Of a stretch of 64,000 bases of DNA, positions 25,155-33,866 are shown piece by piece; positions within the stretch are counted from its first letter, which is position 1, and the number at the start of each line of letters is the position of its first letter. The stretch is from Fodinibacter sp963834965 (GTDB lineage: Bacteria > Actinomycetota > Actinomycetes > Actinomycetales > Dermatophilaceae), in the NCBI GenBank assembly GCA_963834965.1, contig CAWIEI010000001.1, positions 124,001-188,000 on the forward strand. The letters are read 5' to 3'. The notes under the pieces are model-generated. The model saw only the letters and a program-made list of their open reading frames with translations. It did no database searches and was not told the origin of the DNA. A program made the translations under genes and the position numbers.

Positions 25155-26149
25155 ACGGGCTGTCGGCAGCACGAGCACGTCAGGGTGGCCCGGATGCCGC
25201 GCGGATCGGTCCGCTGGACCTCCGCCCGCCAGCGAGCGCTCACGGCGATCTGGCTCCTGGTGATCTCGTCGGTGGTCCATCGCACCAGCCCGATGCCGCA
25301 CCCCCTCAGGCCGACCTCGCGCTCGCCGGCGGCGAGCACCCGGCGAGCGACGGCATCCGGGCTCCGGTCCATCGTCGGGTCGACGTCACCGAGGTATTTC
25401 CCGCGCCCGTCGGCCTCGGCCGCCACCCCGAGCTCGGGCCAGTAGCCGTCGACCCGGTCGAGGAACCGGTCGTGCGCGTCGTACACGTTGACCTGTGGCA
25501 CCCAGCGCGGGAGCTCCATCCTGTGGAACGCCGCAGCCGACCACGACTCGAGCCACCCCTCCCGCCGAGGGTCGAGCAGCGCCAGCGCATGCGCGGTGCG
25601 CAGCGACCCGGGCCACCGGCGTTGGAACTCACCCATGCTGCGCAGCTCGTCGAGCGTCGTCAGCCCCGCTCGGACCGCCGAGTCGGCAACCGCCAGCCCG
25701 TCGCCCGGTGACAGGTGACGGGCACAGTCGGCAACCGTTCGGCAGGCGACGGTGCGGCGCTCGTCATCCCGGCCCTCGACGTGGCCACGGGGCAGCTCGC
25801 CGCGAAACAGTGTCATCCACGTTCCGGGGGAACGCGACCGTAGGTGGTCGTCGACCGTCACTGACGGTCGAGGCAGCGGGCCCCGTGGGTTCGGCAGGCC
25901 GAATGACAGGGCCGCGCTCACGTGGCTCAGTGCGCACGCGTCGACGACGCGGACGGCGGCCCTGCTCAGCAGCACATGCCGTTCGACGGGGTCGTCCGGC
26001 CAACGAGCGGGGTCCGCGAGCACGCCACGGCCCTGCCGGAGCAGGTGTTGTCCCGCCACAGCGGTGGTGAGACGACGGGAGTCGAGCCCGTGCTCGGCGG
26101 CCTCCGAGGTCAGGAAGACGGCCGGCAGGTCGCTGAGGTCCAGGCGCAT
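25109..26149 (-). CDS. AbiEi-antitoxin-like/DUF559-type protein between palindromes
   Basis: A 346-residue protein. The N-terminal 60 residues (FLTSEAAEHGLDSRRLTTAV, LLRQGRGVLAD) look like the winged-helix AbiEi antitoxin domain. The C-terminal part (VNVYDAHDRFLDRVDGYWPE, GVAAEADGRGKY) resembles DUF559/Vsr-type endonuclease folds, with candidate acidic residues in DRVDGYW and AEADGRGKY. The final residues TCSCCRQPVTSC form a Cys-rich tail and are encoded by the palindromic element. I chose ATG 26149; an in-frame ATG lies at 26194. No toxin partner is adjacent. Solitary genes of this kind are frequent in actinomycetes, and their role is unproven. Confidence 0.65.
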   Translation of the reverse strand: MRLDLSDLPAVFLTSEAAEHGLDSRRLTTAVAGQHLLRQGRGVLADPARWPDDPVERHVLLSRAAVRVVDACALSHVSAALSFGLPNPRGPLPRPSVTVDDHLRSRSPGTWMTLFRGELPRGHVEGRDDERRTVACRTVADCARHLSPGDGLAVADSAVRAGLTTLDELRSMGEFQRRWPGSLRTAHALALLDPRREGWLESWSAAAFHRMELPRWVPQVNVYDAHDRFLDRVDGYWPELGVAAEADGRGKYLGDVDPTMDRSPDAVARRVLAAGEREVGLRGCGIGLVRWTTDEITRSQIAVSARWRAEVQRTDPRGIRATLTCSCCRQPVTSCDIGADFADQAA

Positions 26150-26237
26150 GTGTGCACGGTGCCGCCCCTCGGCACCGTGCGAAAGGCGAGACAACGAGCT
26201 GTGGACGACATCGGCATCCGACCGCGCCTGTGGACAA

Positions 26238-26311
26238 CGACTTCGTGCGGTTTACACACGGTTCTCGCAGCTCCGAGGCGGTGAGAACCGTGTGCAAGTC
26301 GCACGAAGTCG
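26238..26311. repeat. palindromic element, right of the AbiEi-like gene
   Basis: Two 29-base arms (26238-26266 and 26283-26311) match at 26 of 29 positions around a 16-base loop. The right arm read on the minus strand starts CGACTTCGTGCGACTTGCAC, nearly the same as the element at 25084. It lies between the 5' end of the AbiEi-like gene and the 3' end of pstB and might also end the pst transcript. Confidence 0.75.
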
Positions 26312-26338
26312 AAAGAGGGGGGTGGGAAACCCGGGGGA

Positions 26339-27115
26339 TCAGCCGAAGCGGCCGCTGATGTAGTCCTCGGTGGCCGTCTCGGTGGGGTTGCTGAAGATGC
26401 GCTGCGTGTCGCCGACCTCGACCAGGCGGCCCGGCTCACCCGTGGCCTTGAGGTTGAAGAACGCCGTCTGGTCGGACACCCGCGCCGCCTGCTGCATGTT
26501 GTGGGTCACGATGACGATCGTGTAGTCCGACTTCAGCTCGTTGATGAGGTCCTCGATGGCCAGCGTCGAGATCGGGTCGAGCGCCGAGCACGGCTCGTCC
26601 ATGAGCAGCACCTGCGGGTTCACCGCGATGGCGCGCGCGATGCACAGCCGCTGCTGCTGGCCGCCCGACAGCCCGGCCCCCGGCTTGTCGAGCCGGTCCT
26701 TGACCTCGTTCCAGAGGTTGGCGCTCTTCAGCGAGCGCTCCACGACCTCGTCGAGCTGCTTCTTACCCTTCATCCCGTTGAGCTTCAGCCCGGCAGCGAC
26801 GTTGTCGCGGATCGACATGGTGGGGAACGGGTTCGGCCGCTGGAACACCATGCCGACCGTGCGCCGTACCGCCACCGGGTCCATCGACGACGCGTAGAGG
26901 TCCTGGTCGTCGAGCATCACCGAACCCTCCACGCGGGCCCCGGGGATCACCTCGTGCATCCGGTTCAGGGTGCGCAGCACGGTCGACTTGCCGCAGCCGG
27001 ATGGCCCGATGAACGACGTGACGGAGCGCGGCTCCACCGTCATCGTCACGCCCTCGACGGCCTTGAAGTCGCCGTAGTAGATGTCGAGGTCCTTGACGTC
27101 GATGCGCTTGGCCAT
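26339..27115 (-). CDS. pstB: phosphate ABC transporter ATP-binding protein
   Basis: A 258-residue ATPase that drives high-affinity phosphate import. Walker A is GPSGCGKSTVLRTLNR, the signature motif LSGGQQQRLCIARA and Walker B VLLMDEPCSALDP, with the switch His in VTHNMQQA. Length and sequence are standard for PstB. It is the last gene of pstSCAB, 75 bases downstream of pstA. The inner-face ATPase works as a dimer with PstC and PstA. Confidence 0.98.
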   Translation of the reverse strand: MAKRIDVKDLDIYYGDFKAVEGVTMTVEPRSVTSFIGPSGCGKSTVLRTLNRMHEVIPGARVEGSVMLDDQDLYASSMDPVAVRRTVGMVFQRPNPFPTMSIRDNVAAGLKLNGMKGKKQLDEVVERSLKSANLWNEVKDRLDKPGAGLSGGQQQRLCIARAIAVNPQVLLMDEPCSALDPISTLAIEDLINELKSDYTIVIVTHNMQQAARVSDQTAFFNLKATGEPGRLVEVGDTQRIFSNPTETATEDYISGRFG

Positions 27116-27190
27116 GGTGTCGGTTGCCTTCTGTCGATTCTGGGATGCCGTTGTGCGGGTTGCGATTCGGGGCGGCAGTTGCGCCGTGGG

Positions 27191-28114
27191 TCAGCTCTTG
27201 ACCTTGCTGAAGCGGCCGATGAAGCGGCCGAGCAGGTTGAGCACGAAGATGAGCAGGATCAAGGTCAGGGCCGCGCCCCAGACCCGGTCGAGGGCCGGTT
27301 GGAGGTTCTCGCCGCGGTCGTTGTTGATCATGCTGGGCAGGGTCGCCATGAGGCCGCCGAAGAGGTCGCTGGCGATCACCTTGGTGTACGGGCCGAGGAT
27401 GATCAGCGGCGCCGTCTCACCCATCACGCGCGCCAACCCCAGCAGGATGCCGGTGACGATCCCCGAGAACGCCGTCGGGAGAACGACCTTCATGATGGTC
27501 TTCCACTTCGGCACCCCGAGCGCGTACGACGCCTCGCGCAGCTCGTTGGGCACGAGCTTGAGCATCTCCTCGGTGGAGCGGACCACCGTCGGGATCATCA
27601 GGATGACCAGTGCAAGAGCCACGGCGAACGGCACCCGCTGGAAGTTGAACGTCGACACCCACAGCGCGTAGATGAACAGCGCCGCGACGATCGAGGGGAT
27701 GCCGGTGAGGATGTCGACCATGAAGGAGACCACCCTGGCCAGCCGGCCGCGGCCGTACTCCACGAGGTAGACGGCGGTGAAGACGCCGATCGGCACCGAG
27801 ATCACGGCGGTGACCAGCGCCAGCAGGAGCGTCCCCTGGATGGCGTGCGCCGCTCCGCCGCCGACCCGCCGCGGCGTGATGCCGGCCTGCGAGTTGGTCC
27901 ACCACTGCGACTCGAGCAGCATCTGGCCGCCCTTGAGGATCGTTGCGCCGAGGATCCAGACCAGCGGCACCACGGCGATGAAGAACGCGGCCCACATCAC
28001 GACGCGGGCGAGGAGGTCCTTCGAGGCTCGGGAGGCCGACTTCGAGGCCAGCTCAGGCCGCTTCGGCCGCGCCGGCGGAGCGGTCGTGCTGGTGTCGAGC
28101 TGCACGGTGCTCAT
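27191..28114 (-). CDS. pstA: phosphate ABC transporter permease PstA
   Basis: A 307-residue permease with six membrane segments. The coupling motif is RVMGETAPLIILGPY. The N-terminal 35 residues are polar and basic, somewhat longer than usual. ATG 28114 overlaps the TGA of pstC (ATGA), giving coupled translation. Although the frame is open further upstream, that part lies antisense-free inside pstC in another frame and is not coding for PstA. Confidence 0.96.
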   Translation of the reverse strand: MSTVQLDTSTTAPPARPKRPELASKSASRASKDLLARVVMWAAFFIAVVPLVWILGATILKGGQMLLESQWWTNSQAGITPRRVGGGAAHAIQGTLLLALVTAVISVPIGVFTAVYLVEYGRGRLARVVSFMVDILTGIPSIVAALFIYALWVSTFNFQRVPFAVALALVILMIPTVVRSTEEMLKLVPNELREASYALGVPKWKTIMKVVLPTAFSGIVTGILLGLARVMGETAPLIILGPYTKVIASDLFGGLMATLPSMINNDRGENLQPALDRVWGAALTLILLIFVLNLLGRFIGRFSKVKS

Positions 28115-29124
28115 TCGGTGAAGGCCTTCCTGCGCTCGATGACGATGCGGGCGATCGCGTTGACCGCGAAGGTGAGCACGAACAGCATCAGGCCGGCGGC
28201 GATGTAGGCACCGGTCTTCTGCGGGCTGTCGAACTCGCTCGCGCCACTGGCGATCCGTGACGCGAAGGTCGATCCCCCGTTGAACACCGACCAGCTCCAG
28301 CCGGCCGTCGAGTTCAGGCCGGAGAGCAGGATGACGACGGCGAGGGTCTCGCCCAGGGCGCGCCCGAGGCCGAGCATGGAGGCGCTGATGATGCCGGGCT
28401 TGCCGAAGGGGAGCACCGCGGTGCGGATCATCTCCCAGTGGGTCGCCCCCAGGGCCAGCGCCCCCTCCTTGTGCGTGGTGGGCACCTGGTTGAAGACCTC
28501 GCGCGAGATGGCCGTGATGATCGGCAGCACCATGATGGCCAGGATGAGGCCGGCGAACGCCAAGGTGCTCCTGGCGAGGAAGTTCTCGTCGCGGAACAAC
28601 GGGATGAAGCCGAACACCTTGGAGATGCCCTGCTGGATCGGGGTGAAGTACTGGCCGGCGATGGTCAGCCCCCAGAAGCCGTAGACGATCGAGGGCACGG
28701 CCGCGAGGAGGTCGATGGTTGCTGCGGCCGGCCCGCGCAGCCAGTCGGGTGCGTACTGGGTGAGGAACAGGGCGACCGCCACGCCGAGCGGCACAGCGAT
28801 GATCATCGCGATGATCGAGGTGACCAACGTCGCCCAAAACATGTCCAGGATGCCGAACCGGGGCTCGGCGCCGGCGGGTACCCACTCGCGCGAGGTGAGG
28901 AAGTTGACGTTGTTGTTGAGCAACGCCGGCACGGCCTGGACGACGAGGAACGTGCCGATCAGGGCGACGATGCCCACCACCAGGATGCCGGCCCCCTTGG
29001 CCAGCCCGCCGAAGACCCGGTCACCCAGTCGGCCGGTGGAGGCGCCGTCGCCGGACAACGGGTCCCGGCCGTGCGGCCCGGGTGACTCGTCGATCAGGTT
29101 TCGGCCGGTGATCGTGGGTGTCAC
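28111..29124 (-). CDS. pstC: phosphate ABC transporter permease PstC
   Basis: A 337-residue permease with six membrane segments, including ALFLTQYAPDWLRG and the coupling-loop motif GRALGETLAVVILLSG. It pairs with PstA to form the channel. GTG 29124 follows a GAAGGG site. A strong hairpin separates it from pstS, while its end overlaps pstA by four bases. Confidence 0.96.
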   Translation of the reverse strand: MTPTITGRNLIDESPGPHGRDPLSGDGASTGRLGDRVFGGLAKGAGILVVGIVALIGTFLVVQAVPALLNNNVNFLTSREWVPAGAEPRFGILDMFWATLVTSIIAMIIAVPLGVAVALFLTQYAPDWLRGPAAATIDLLAAVPSIVYGFWGLTIAGQYFTPIQQGISKVFGFIPLFRDENFLARSTLAFAGLILAIMVLPIITAISREVFNQVPTTHKEGALALGATHWEMIRTAVLPFGKPGIISASMLGLGRALGETLAVVILLSGLNSTAGWSWSVFNGGSTFASRIASGASEFDSPQKTGAYIAAGLMLFVLTFAVNAIARIVIERRKAFTE

Positions 29125-29149
29125 GGCGGGTCGCCCTTCTCGTGGTGCA

Positions 29150-29178
29150 GGGGGCGGGCCGGGTCTCGGCCCGCCCCC
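29150..29178. terminator. hairpin between pstS and pstC
   Basis: GGGGGCGGGCC and its exact complement flank a 7-base loop. In this position it probably attenuates transcription or protects the pstS mRNA end, so that the binding protein is made in excess of the permeases. Confidence 0.7.
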
Positions 29179-29216
29179 GTGGGGTCGGTCGGCGCGTCAG
29201 CGCCGGCGGGTGCGGA

Positions 29217-30341
29217 TCAGGACAGGGCCGAGATGGCGCTGGCCACCTGGGCCTGGACCGGGGCGGGCAGCGGCGCGTAGCCGATGCTCTCGAGGCTCTT
29301 CTGGGTCTCCGGCGAGGCGAAGTGGGTCAGGAAGGCCTTGATGTTGGCGGCCGTGGCGGCGTCCTTGTTCTTGGAGCAGACGATCTCGTAGGTGACCAGG
29401 AGGATCGGGTAGGCGCCCGCCGCCTTGGTCGCGTAGTCGAGCTTCAGGCGCAGGTCGTTGCCCTGGCCGTCGGGCTTCGCGGCCTCGACGGCCTTGCCGA
29501 CGCTCTCGGCGGTGAGCTCGACGGCCCCGCCACCGTTGTCGACCTGGGCGATGCTCAGGTCGTTGTCCTTGGCGTAGCTCCACTCGACGTACGTGATGCC
29601 ACCGTCGGTGGACTTCACGCCCTCGGCCACACCGGCCGACTTCTCCTTGCCCTCGCCCTTGCCGCTCCAGACCTTGGCCGGGTCAGCGGTCCAGGCGTCC
29701 GGCGCCGCGGTGTTGAGGTACTTGGTGAAGTTCTCGGTGGTGCCCGACTCGTCGGAGCGGAAGAAGACCTTGACGGGGGTGGCCGGCAGCGTCACGCCCG
29801 GGTTGATCGCGGCGATGGCCGGGTCGTTCCAGGTGGTGATCTTGCCGTTGAAGATGTTCGCCGCCACCTCGGGGGTGAGGATCAGCTTGTCGACACCCGC
29901 GAGGTTGTAGGCGATCGCGATCGGGCCGGTCACCATCGGGATGTTCCACGCGGGGGAGCCGCAGGTCTTCGCGGCGGCGTCGGCCTCGATGACCCCGTCC
30001 TTCTCGACCGTCTTCAGCGCCGAGTCGGAGCCGGCGAAGTCGACCTGGCCGGCGATGAACTGCTTGATGCCCGCACCGGAGCCGGTGGGGTTGTAGTTGA
30101 CGGTGGCCTTCGGGCACTTCTCGAGGAAGCTGGCGGCGGCCTCCTCGAAGGCGTTCTTCTGCGCCGAGGAGCCCTCGGCGTTCAGGGTGCCCTCGAAGCA
30201 CTCGGCGGATGCCGCGGAGCCGGTGGCGGAGGAGCTCGACGACGACGCGGAACCGGTGTTGTTGTCGGAACCGCAGCCCGCGAGGGCGATCGAGCCGACC
30301 AGGGCGAGAGCCGCCACCTGGCCGAGACGGGTGTTCTTCAC
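29217..30341 (-). CDS. pstS: phosphate-binding lipoprotein PstS
   Basis: A 374-residue substrate-binding protein. The signal peptide ends with lipobox LAGC (SIALAGCGSDN), so it is tethered to the outer face of the membrane. A Ser-rich linker follows. Phosphate-contact motifs are NAEGSSAQ, FAGSDSAL and FFRSDESGTTENF. GTG 30341 is chosen, eight bases after GAGAGG; the longer frame upstream runs through the PHO box. It starts the pstSCAB operon and is probably induced by phosphate starvation through RegX3. Confidence 0.97.
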   Translation of the reverse strand: MKNTRLGQVAALALVGSIALAGCGSDNNTGSASSSSSSATGSAASAECFEGTLNAEGSSAQKNAFEEAAASFLEKCPKATVNYNPTGSGAGIKQFIAGQVDFAGSDSALKTVEKDGVIEADAAAKTCGSPAWNIPMVTGPIAIAYNLAGVDKLILTPEVAANIFNGKITTWNDPAIAAINPGVTLPATPVKVFFRSDESGTTENFTKYLNTAAPDAWTADPAKVWSGKGEGKEKSAGVAEGVKSTDGGITYVEWSYAKDNDLSIAQVDNGGGAVELTAESVGKAVEAAKPDGQGNDLRLKLDYATKAAGAYPILLVTYEIVCSKNKDAATAANIKAFLTHFASPETQKSLESIGYAPLPAPVQAQVASAISALS

Positions 30342-30438
30342 TGTGAGTACCTCTCGGAGGACAAGGGTCAGGGAGGCGGGCGACACTGCCCGACACGAGT
30401 GAAGGTATGGATGCCGGGTGACGCGGCGGCCCGCAGCG

Positions 30439-30456
30439 GGTGAACGCACCGTGAAC
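30439..30456 (-). promoter_or_regulatory. PHO box upstream of pstS
   Basis: On the minus strand GTTCACGGTGCGTTCACC is two 7-base direct repeats spaced by 11 bases, start to start. This is the known PhoP/RegX3-type PHO box of actinomycetes. A TACCTT hexamer at 30407-30402 could be the -10 box. Confidence 0.75.
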
Positions 30457-30565
30457 GGCATCCGGACATTCGTCGTCCGAACGGTCAGGAGCAGGTAGCC
30501 GACCGCCGGCGTCGCGCGCTGGATGCCGGGGAGCACCCGGGCGTGGTGGGCCCGGTTCGCGCTGG

Positions 30566-31513
30566 TCAGGGGCGGTGGCGCTCGACGGCGACGACCCGGG
30601 CGCTGTCACCGGTGCCGACCACGTGGCAGACCAGGGCCTCGCCCTTGTCGAGCTTGTCGTCGCGGGCCTCGGCGAACTCCTCGACGACCTCGACCGACCC
30701 GGCGGCGTCGAGGTCGAGGCGAGCGGCGAGGTCGTCGAGCAGCGGCGGGATCACCGGCCCGTGGGTGCAGAGCACGGCGGGCTCGCCCAGCTCGAGCAGG
30801 CGGGCGAGGTGGCGGTGGGCCTTGTCGGGGGTGGCCCCGAAGCCCTCTTCGGACAGCCCCCCGCGGGTGCGCAGCCGCACGCCGGCGGACACGGCATACG
30901 GCTCGACGGTGCGCAGGCAGCGCTCGGAGGGGGAGGTGACCACACGGGTCACGCCGTAGGCCGTGAGCACGCCGCTCAGCGCGACCGCCCGGGCCCGGCC
31001 CACATCGTCGAGGGGGCGCTTGGTGTCGTCGGGGTTGCGCCAGTCGCCGCGCGCAACGGCGTGGGCGTGCCGCACGAGCACGAGCGGCCAGGTGTCGAGC
31101 CGGTCGGTCTGCTGCAGCCGCACCAGGGCGAGCAGCTGGTCGCGGTCGCGGGCGTAGTCGAGGCGGGCGTGCGCCTCGGGCACCGGGAGCCAGACCACCT
31201 CGTCGATCTCGTTGAGCAGGTGCCCGTCGCCACCGGTGACCCGCGCCGACCAGTAGCGCACCACCTTGTCGTCGGGGGTGCCGTCGCGGCCGAGCAGGGT
31301 GTAGCGCGCCTCGGGGAGCGGCGGGCCGAGGCGCACGACGAGGCCGGTCTCCTCCTCGGTCTCGCGCACCGCCGCCACCGCCCAGTCCTCGCCGGGGTCG
31401 AGCTTGCCCTTGGCCCAGGACCAGTCGTCGTAGCGCGGGCGGTGGACGATGGCCACCTCGAGGCCACCGTCGACGAGCCGCCAGGGCAGGGTCCCTGCCG
31501 CCGGGATCCTCAT
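30566..31513 (-). CDS. mutT1: NUDIX hydrolase fused to histidine phosphatase (MutT1-like)
   Basis: A 315-residue two-domain protein. The N-terminal NUDIX box is GKLDPGEDWAVAAVRETEEE-TGL (about residues 36-58). The C-terminal histidine phosphatase domain starts LVLVRHAHA (about residue 143) and has the second His in LCTHGPVI. Mycobacterial MutT1 of this build cleans 8-oxo-dGTP and diadenosine polyphosphates. It lies downstream of ppk by 22 bases, the order known from mycobacteria, so the two are likely an operon. Confidence 0.92.
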   Translation of the reverse strand: MRIPAAGTLPWRLVDGGLEVAIVHRPRYDDWSWAKGKLDPGEDWAVAAVRETEEETGLVVRLGPPLPEARYTLLGRDGTPDDKVVRYWSARVTGGDGHLLNEIDEVVWLPVPEAHARLDYARDRDQLLALVRLQQTDRLDTWPLVLVRHAHAVARGDWRNPDDTKRPLDDVGRARAVALSGVLTAYGVTRVVTSPSERCLRTVEPYAVSAGVRLRTRGGLSEEGFGATPDKAHRHLARLLELGEPAVLCTHGPVIPPLLDDLAARLDLDAAGSVEVVEEFAEARDDKLDKGEALVCHVVGTGDSARVVAVERHRP

Positions 31514-31535
31514 GCCGTCCCCCCGGTCGACGCGG

Positions 31536-33854
31536 TCACCGGCGACGGGCCTTGCGGCGCCGTTTCGCGTGCATCTCGATGAGGTCGGCCTGCAGGTCGG
31601 TGCGCGGGTTGCCGTCGTCGTCGAGGTGGTGGCGCATCCACCGGCCGTCGCCGCCGAGCTTCCAGTGCGAGTACTCGTCGCTCATGCCGCGCTCCATCAG
31701 CGACTCGAGGTCGGCGAGGTGGCGGGGGTCGATGAGCCGCACCAGCGCCTCGACCCGGCGGTCGAGGTTGCGGTGCATCATGTCGGCGCTGCCGATCAGC
31801 GCGACGGTGTCGCCGCCGGCGCCGAACAGGAAGACCCGCGAGTGCTCGAGGAAGCGGCCGAGGATCGAGCGCACCTCGATGTTCTCGGAGAGCCCGGGCA
31901 CGCCCGGCCGCAGCGCGCAGATGCCGCGCACCCACAGCTGCACGCGCACCCCGGCCTGCGAGGCGCGGTAGAGGGCGTCGATGAGCTGCTCGTCGACGAT
32001 GGAGTTGAGCTTCCAGGCGATGTGGCCCGAGCCCGGCTGGCGCTGCTCGTGCTCGATCTCGGCGTCGATCAGGTCGATCAGCCCCGAGCGCACCGACCGG
32101 GGCGCGACCAGCAGCCGCTTGAAGCGGCTGCGCGGCGCGATGCCCGAGAGCTGGTTGAACAGGCGGGTGAGGTCCTGGCCGACCTGGTCGTCGACGGTGA
32201 GCAGCCCGAGGTCCTCGTAGAGCCGGGCGGTCTTGGGGTTGTAGTTGCCGGTGCCGACGTGACAGTAGCGGCGCAGCCCCTCGGCCTCCTGCCGGATGAC
32301 GAGGCACAGCTTGGCGTGGGTCTTCAGCCCGACGATGCCGTAGACGACGTGCACGCCGGCGTGCTCGAGCTTGCGCGCCCACGAGATGTTGTTCTGCTCG
32401 TCGAAGCGGGCCTTGATCTCGACGACCGCGAGCACCTGCTTGCCGGCCTCGGCGGCGTCGATGAGGGCGTCGATGATGGGGGAGTCGCCACTGGTGCGGT
32501 AGAGCGTCTGCTTGATGGCCAGCACCCGCGGGTCGGCGGCGGCCTGCTCGATGAACGCCTGCACCGAGGTCGAGAACGAGTCGTAGGGGTGCTGGAGCAG
32601 GATGTCCTGCTTGCGGATCGACGCGAAGATGTCGCGGGCCTTGGCGCTCTCGGTGGGCGCCAGGTCGGGGTTGGTGCGGGCGACGAACGGGTCGAAGTGC
32701 AGGTCGGATCGCTCGAGGTCGGCGATGACGTTGAGCGCCCGCAGGTCGAGGGGGGCCGGGAGGCGGTAGACCTCGGACCCGGCGACGCCGAGCTCGCGGA
32801 CCAGCAGGTCCATCACGTGCTCGTCCATGTCGGCCTCGACCTCGAGGCGCACCGGCGGGCCGAACCGGCGCCGGGTGAGCTCGCGCTCGAGCGCCGTGAG
32901 GAGGTTCTCGGCGTCGTCCTCCTCGACCTCGAGGTCCTCGTTGCGGGTGACCCGGAAGGTGAAGTGCTCGCGCACCTCCATGCCGGGGAAGAGGTGGTCG
33001 AGGTGCGCCGAGATGACGTCCTCGAGCGGCACGAACCGGGTGTCGTACATGTCGGCCAGCGGCGACTCGTCGGGCCCGGGCTGCACCCGCAGCAGGCGGG
33101 GCAGCACCGGCGGAACCTTGACCCGCGCGAAGTGCTCCTTGCCGGTGCGCGGGTTGACCAGCACCACGGCCAGGTTGAGCGAGAGCCCGGAGATGTAGGG
33201 GAACGGGTGGGCCGGGTCGACCGCCAGGGGGGTGAGCACCGGGAAGAGCCGGGCGGTGAACATCGCGCCGAGCCGGTCGCGCTCGTCATCGGACAGCTCG
33301 TCCCACCGCACGATGGTGATGCCCTCGCCCTCGAGCGCCGGGCGCACCTGCTCGCCGTACACCCGGGCCTGCATCGCCAGCAGCTCGTGGGCGACCAGCG
33401 AGATCTGCTCGAGCACCTCGCGCGGCTCGAGCCCGGAGGCCGAGCGCACGGCGATGCCGGTGGCGATGCGGCGCTTGAGGCCCGCCACCCGCACCATGAA
33501 GAACTCGTCGAGGTTCGAGGCGAAGATCGCGAGGTAGCGGGCCCGCTCGAGCAGCGGCACGTTCTCGTCGGCGGCCAGCTGGAGCACCCGCTCGTTGAAC
33601 TGCAGCCAGGAGATCTCGCGGTCGAGGAACCGGTCGCCCTGCAGGGTGATGTCCTGCTCCTCCGCGGGCTCGGAGCCCGCCGGCCGGCCGACGAACCGGC
33701 CGTTGGCGGCCCGTGGTTGGTGGGTGCGGGTCTCCGTGGCCGCGGCGCTCGCGATGGACACCTCGCTGACGATGCTCGCGTCCGCTGCGGCGTCGGCAGC
33801 GGCATGGCTGGCCGACCTCAGCTCGTGGACCTCGGCACTCGGGTTCGCCGTCAT
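31536..33854 (-). CDS. ppk: polyphosphate kinase 1
   Basis: A 772-residue enzyme that polymerises the gamma-phosphate of ATP into polyphosphate. After a poorly conserved 70-residue Ala-rich extension, the N domain starts FLDREISWLQFNERVL. The autophosphorylated His is in YCHVGTGNYNPKTA, and the second catalytic His is in VGLKTHAKLCLV. ATG 33854 lies six bases from CAGGAT, so the mRNA is probably leaderless. Its position next to mutT1 and close to the pst operon fits phosphate storage. Confidence 0.97.
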   Translation of the reverse strand: MTANPSAEVHELRSASHAAADAAADASIVSEVSIASAAATETRTHQPRAANGRFVGRPAGSEPAEEQDITLQGDRFLDREISWLQFNERVLQLAADENVPLLERARYLAIFASNLDEFFMVRVAGLKRRIATGIAVRSASGLEPREVLEQISLVAHELLAMQARVYGEQVRPALEGEGITIVRWDELSDDERDRLGAMFTARLFPVLTPLAVDPAHPFPYISGLSLNLAVVLVNPRTGKEHFARVKVPPVLPRLLRVQPGPDESPLADMYDTRFVPLEDVISAHLDHLFPGMEVREHFTFRVTRNEDLEVEEDDAENLLTALERELTRRRFGPPVRLEVEADMDEHVMDLLVRELGVAGSEVYRLPAPLDLRALNVIADLERSDLHFDPFVARTNPDLAPTESAKARDIFASIRKQDILLQHPYDSFSTSVQAFIEQAAADPRVLAIKQTLYRTSGDSPIIDALIDAAEAGKQVLAVVEIKARFDEQNNISWARKLEHAGVHVVYGIVGLKTHAKLCLVIRQEAEGLRRYCHVGTGNYNPKTARLYEDLGLLTVDDQVGQDLTRLFNQLSGIAPRSRFKRLLVAPRSVRSGLIDLIDAEIEHEQRQPGSGHIAWKLNSIVDEQLIDALYRASQAGVRVQLWVRGICALRPGVPGLSENIEVRSILGRFLEHSRVFLFGAGGDTVALIGSADMMHRNLDRRVEALVRLIDPRHLADLESLMERGMSDEYSHWKLGGDGRWMRHHLDDDGNPRTDLQADLIEMHAKRRRKARRR

Positions 33855-33860
33855 GGGCCA

Positions 33861-33866
33861 ATCCTG
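33861..33866 (-). promoter_or_regulatory. -10 box of ppk (leaderless)
   Basis: CAGGAT on the minus strand is six bases before ATG 33854. Confidence 0.4.

Noticed and set aside
22959..25301. A 780-codon minus-strand open frame opposite the DUF47-pit genes.
   Set aside because: It is complementary to clear phosphate transport genes, and its Arg/Asp/His-rich translation has no family match.
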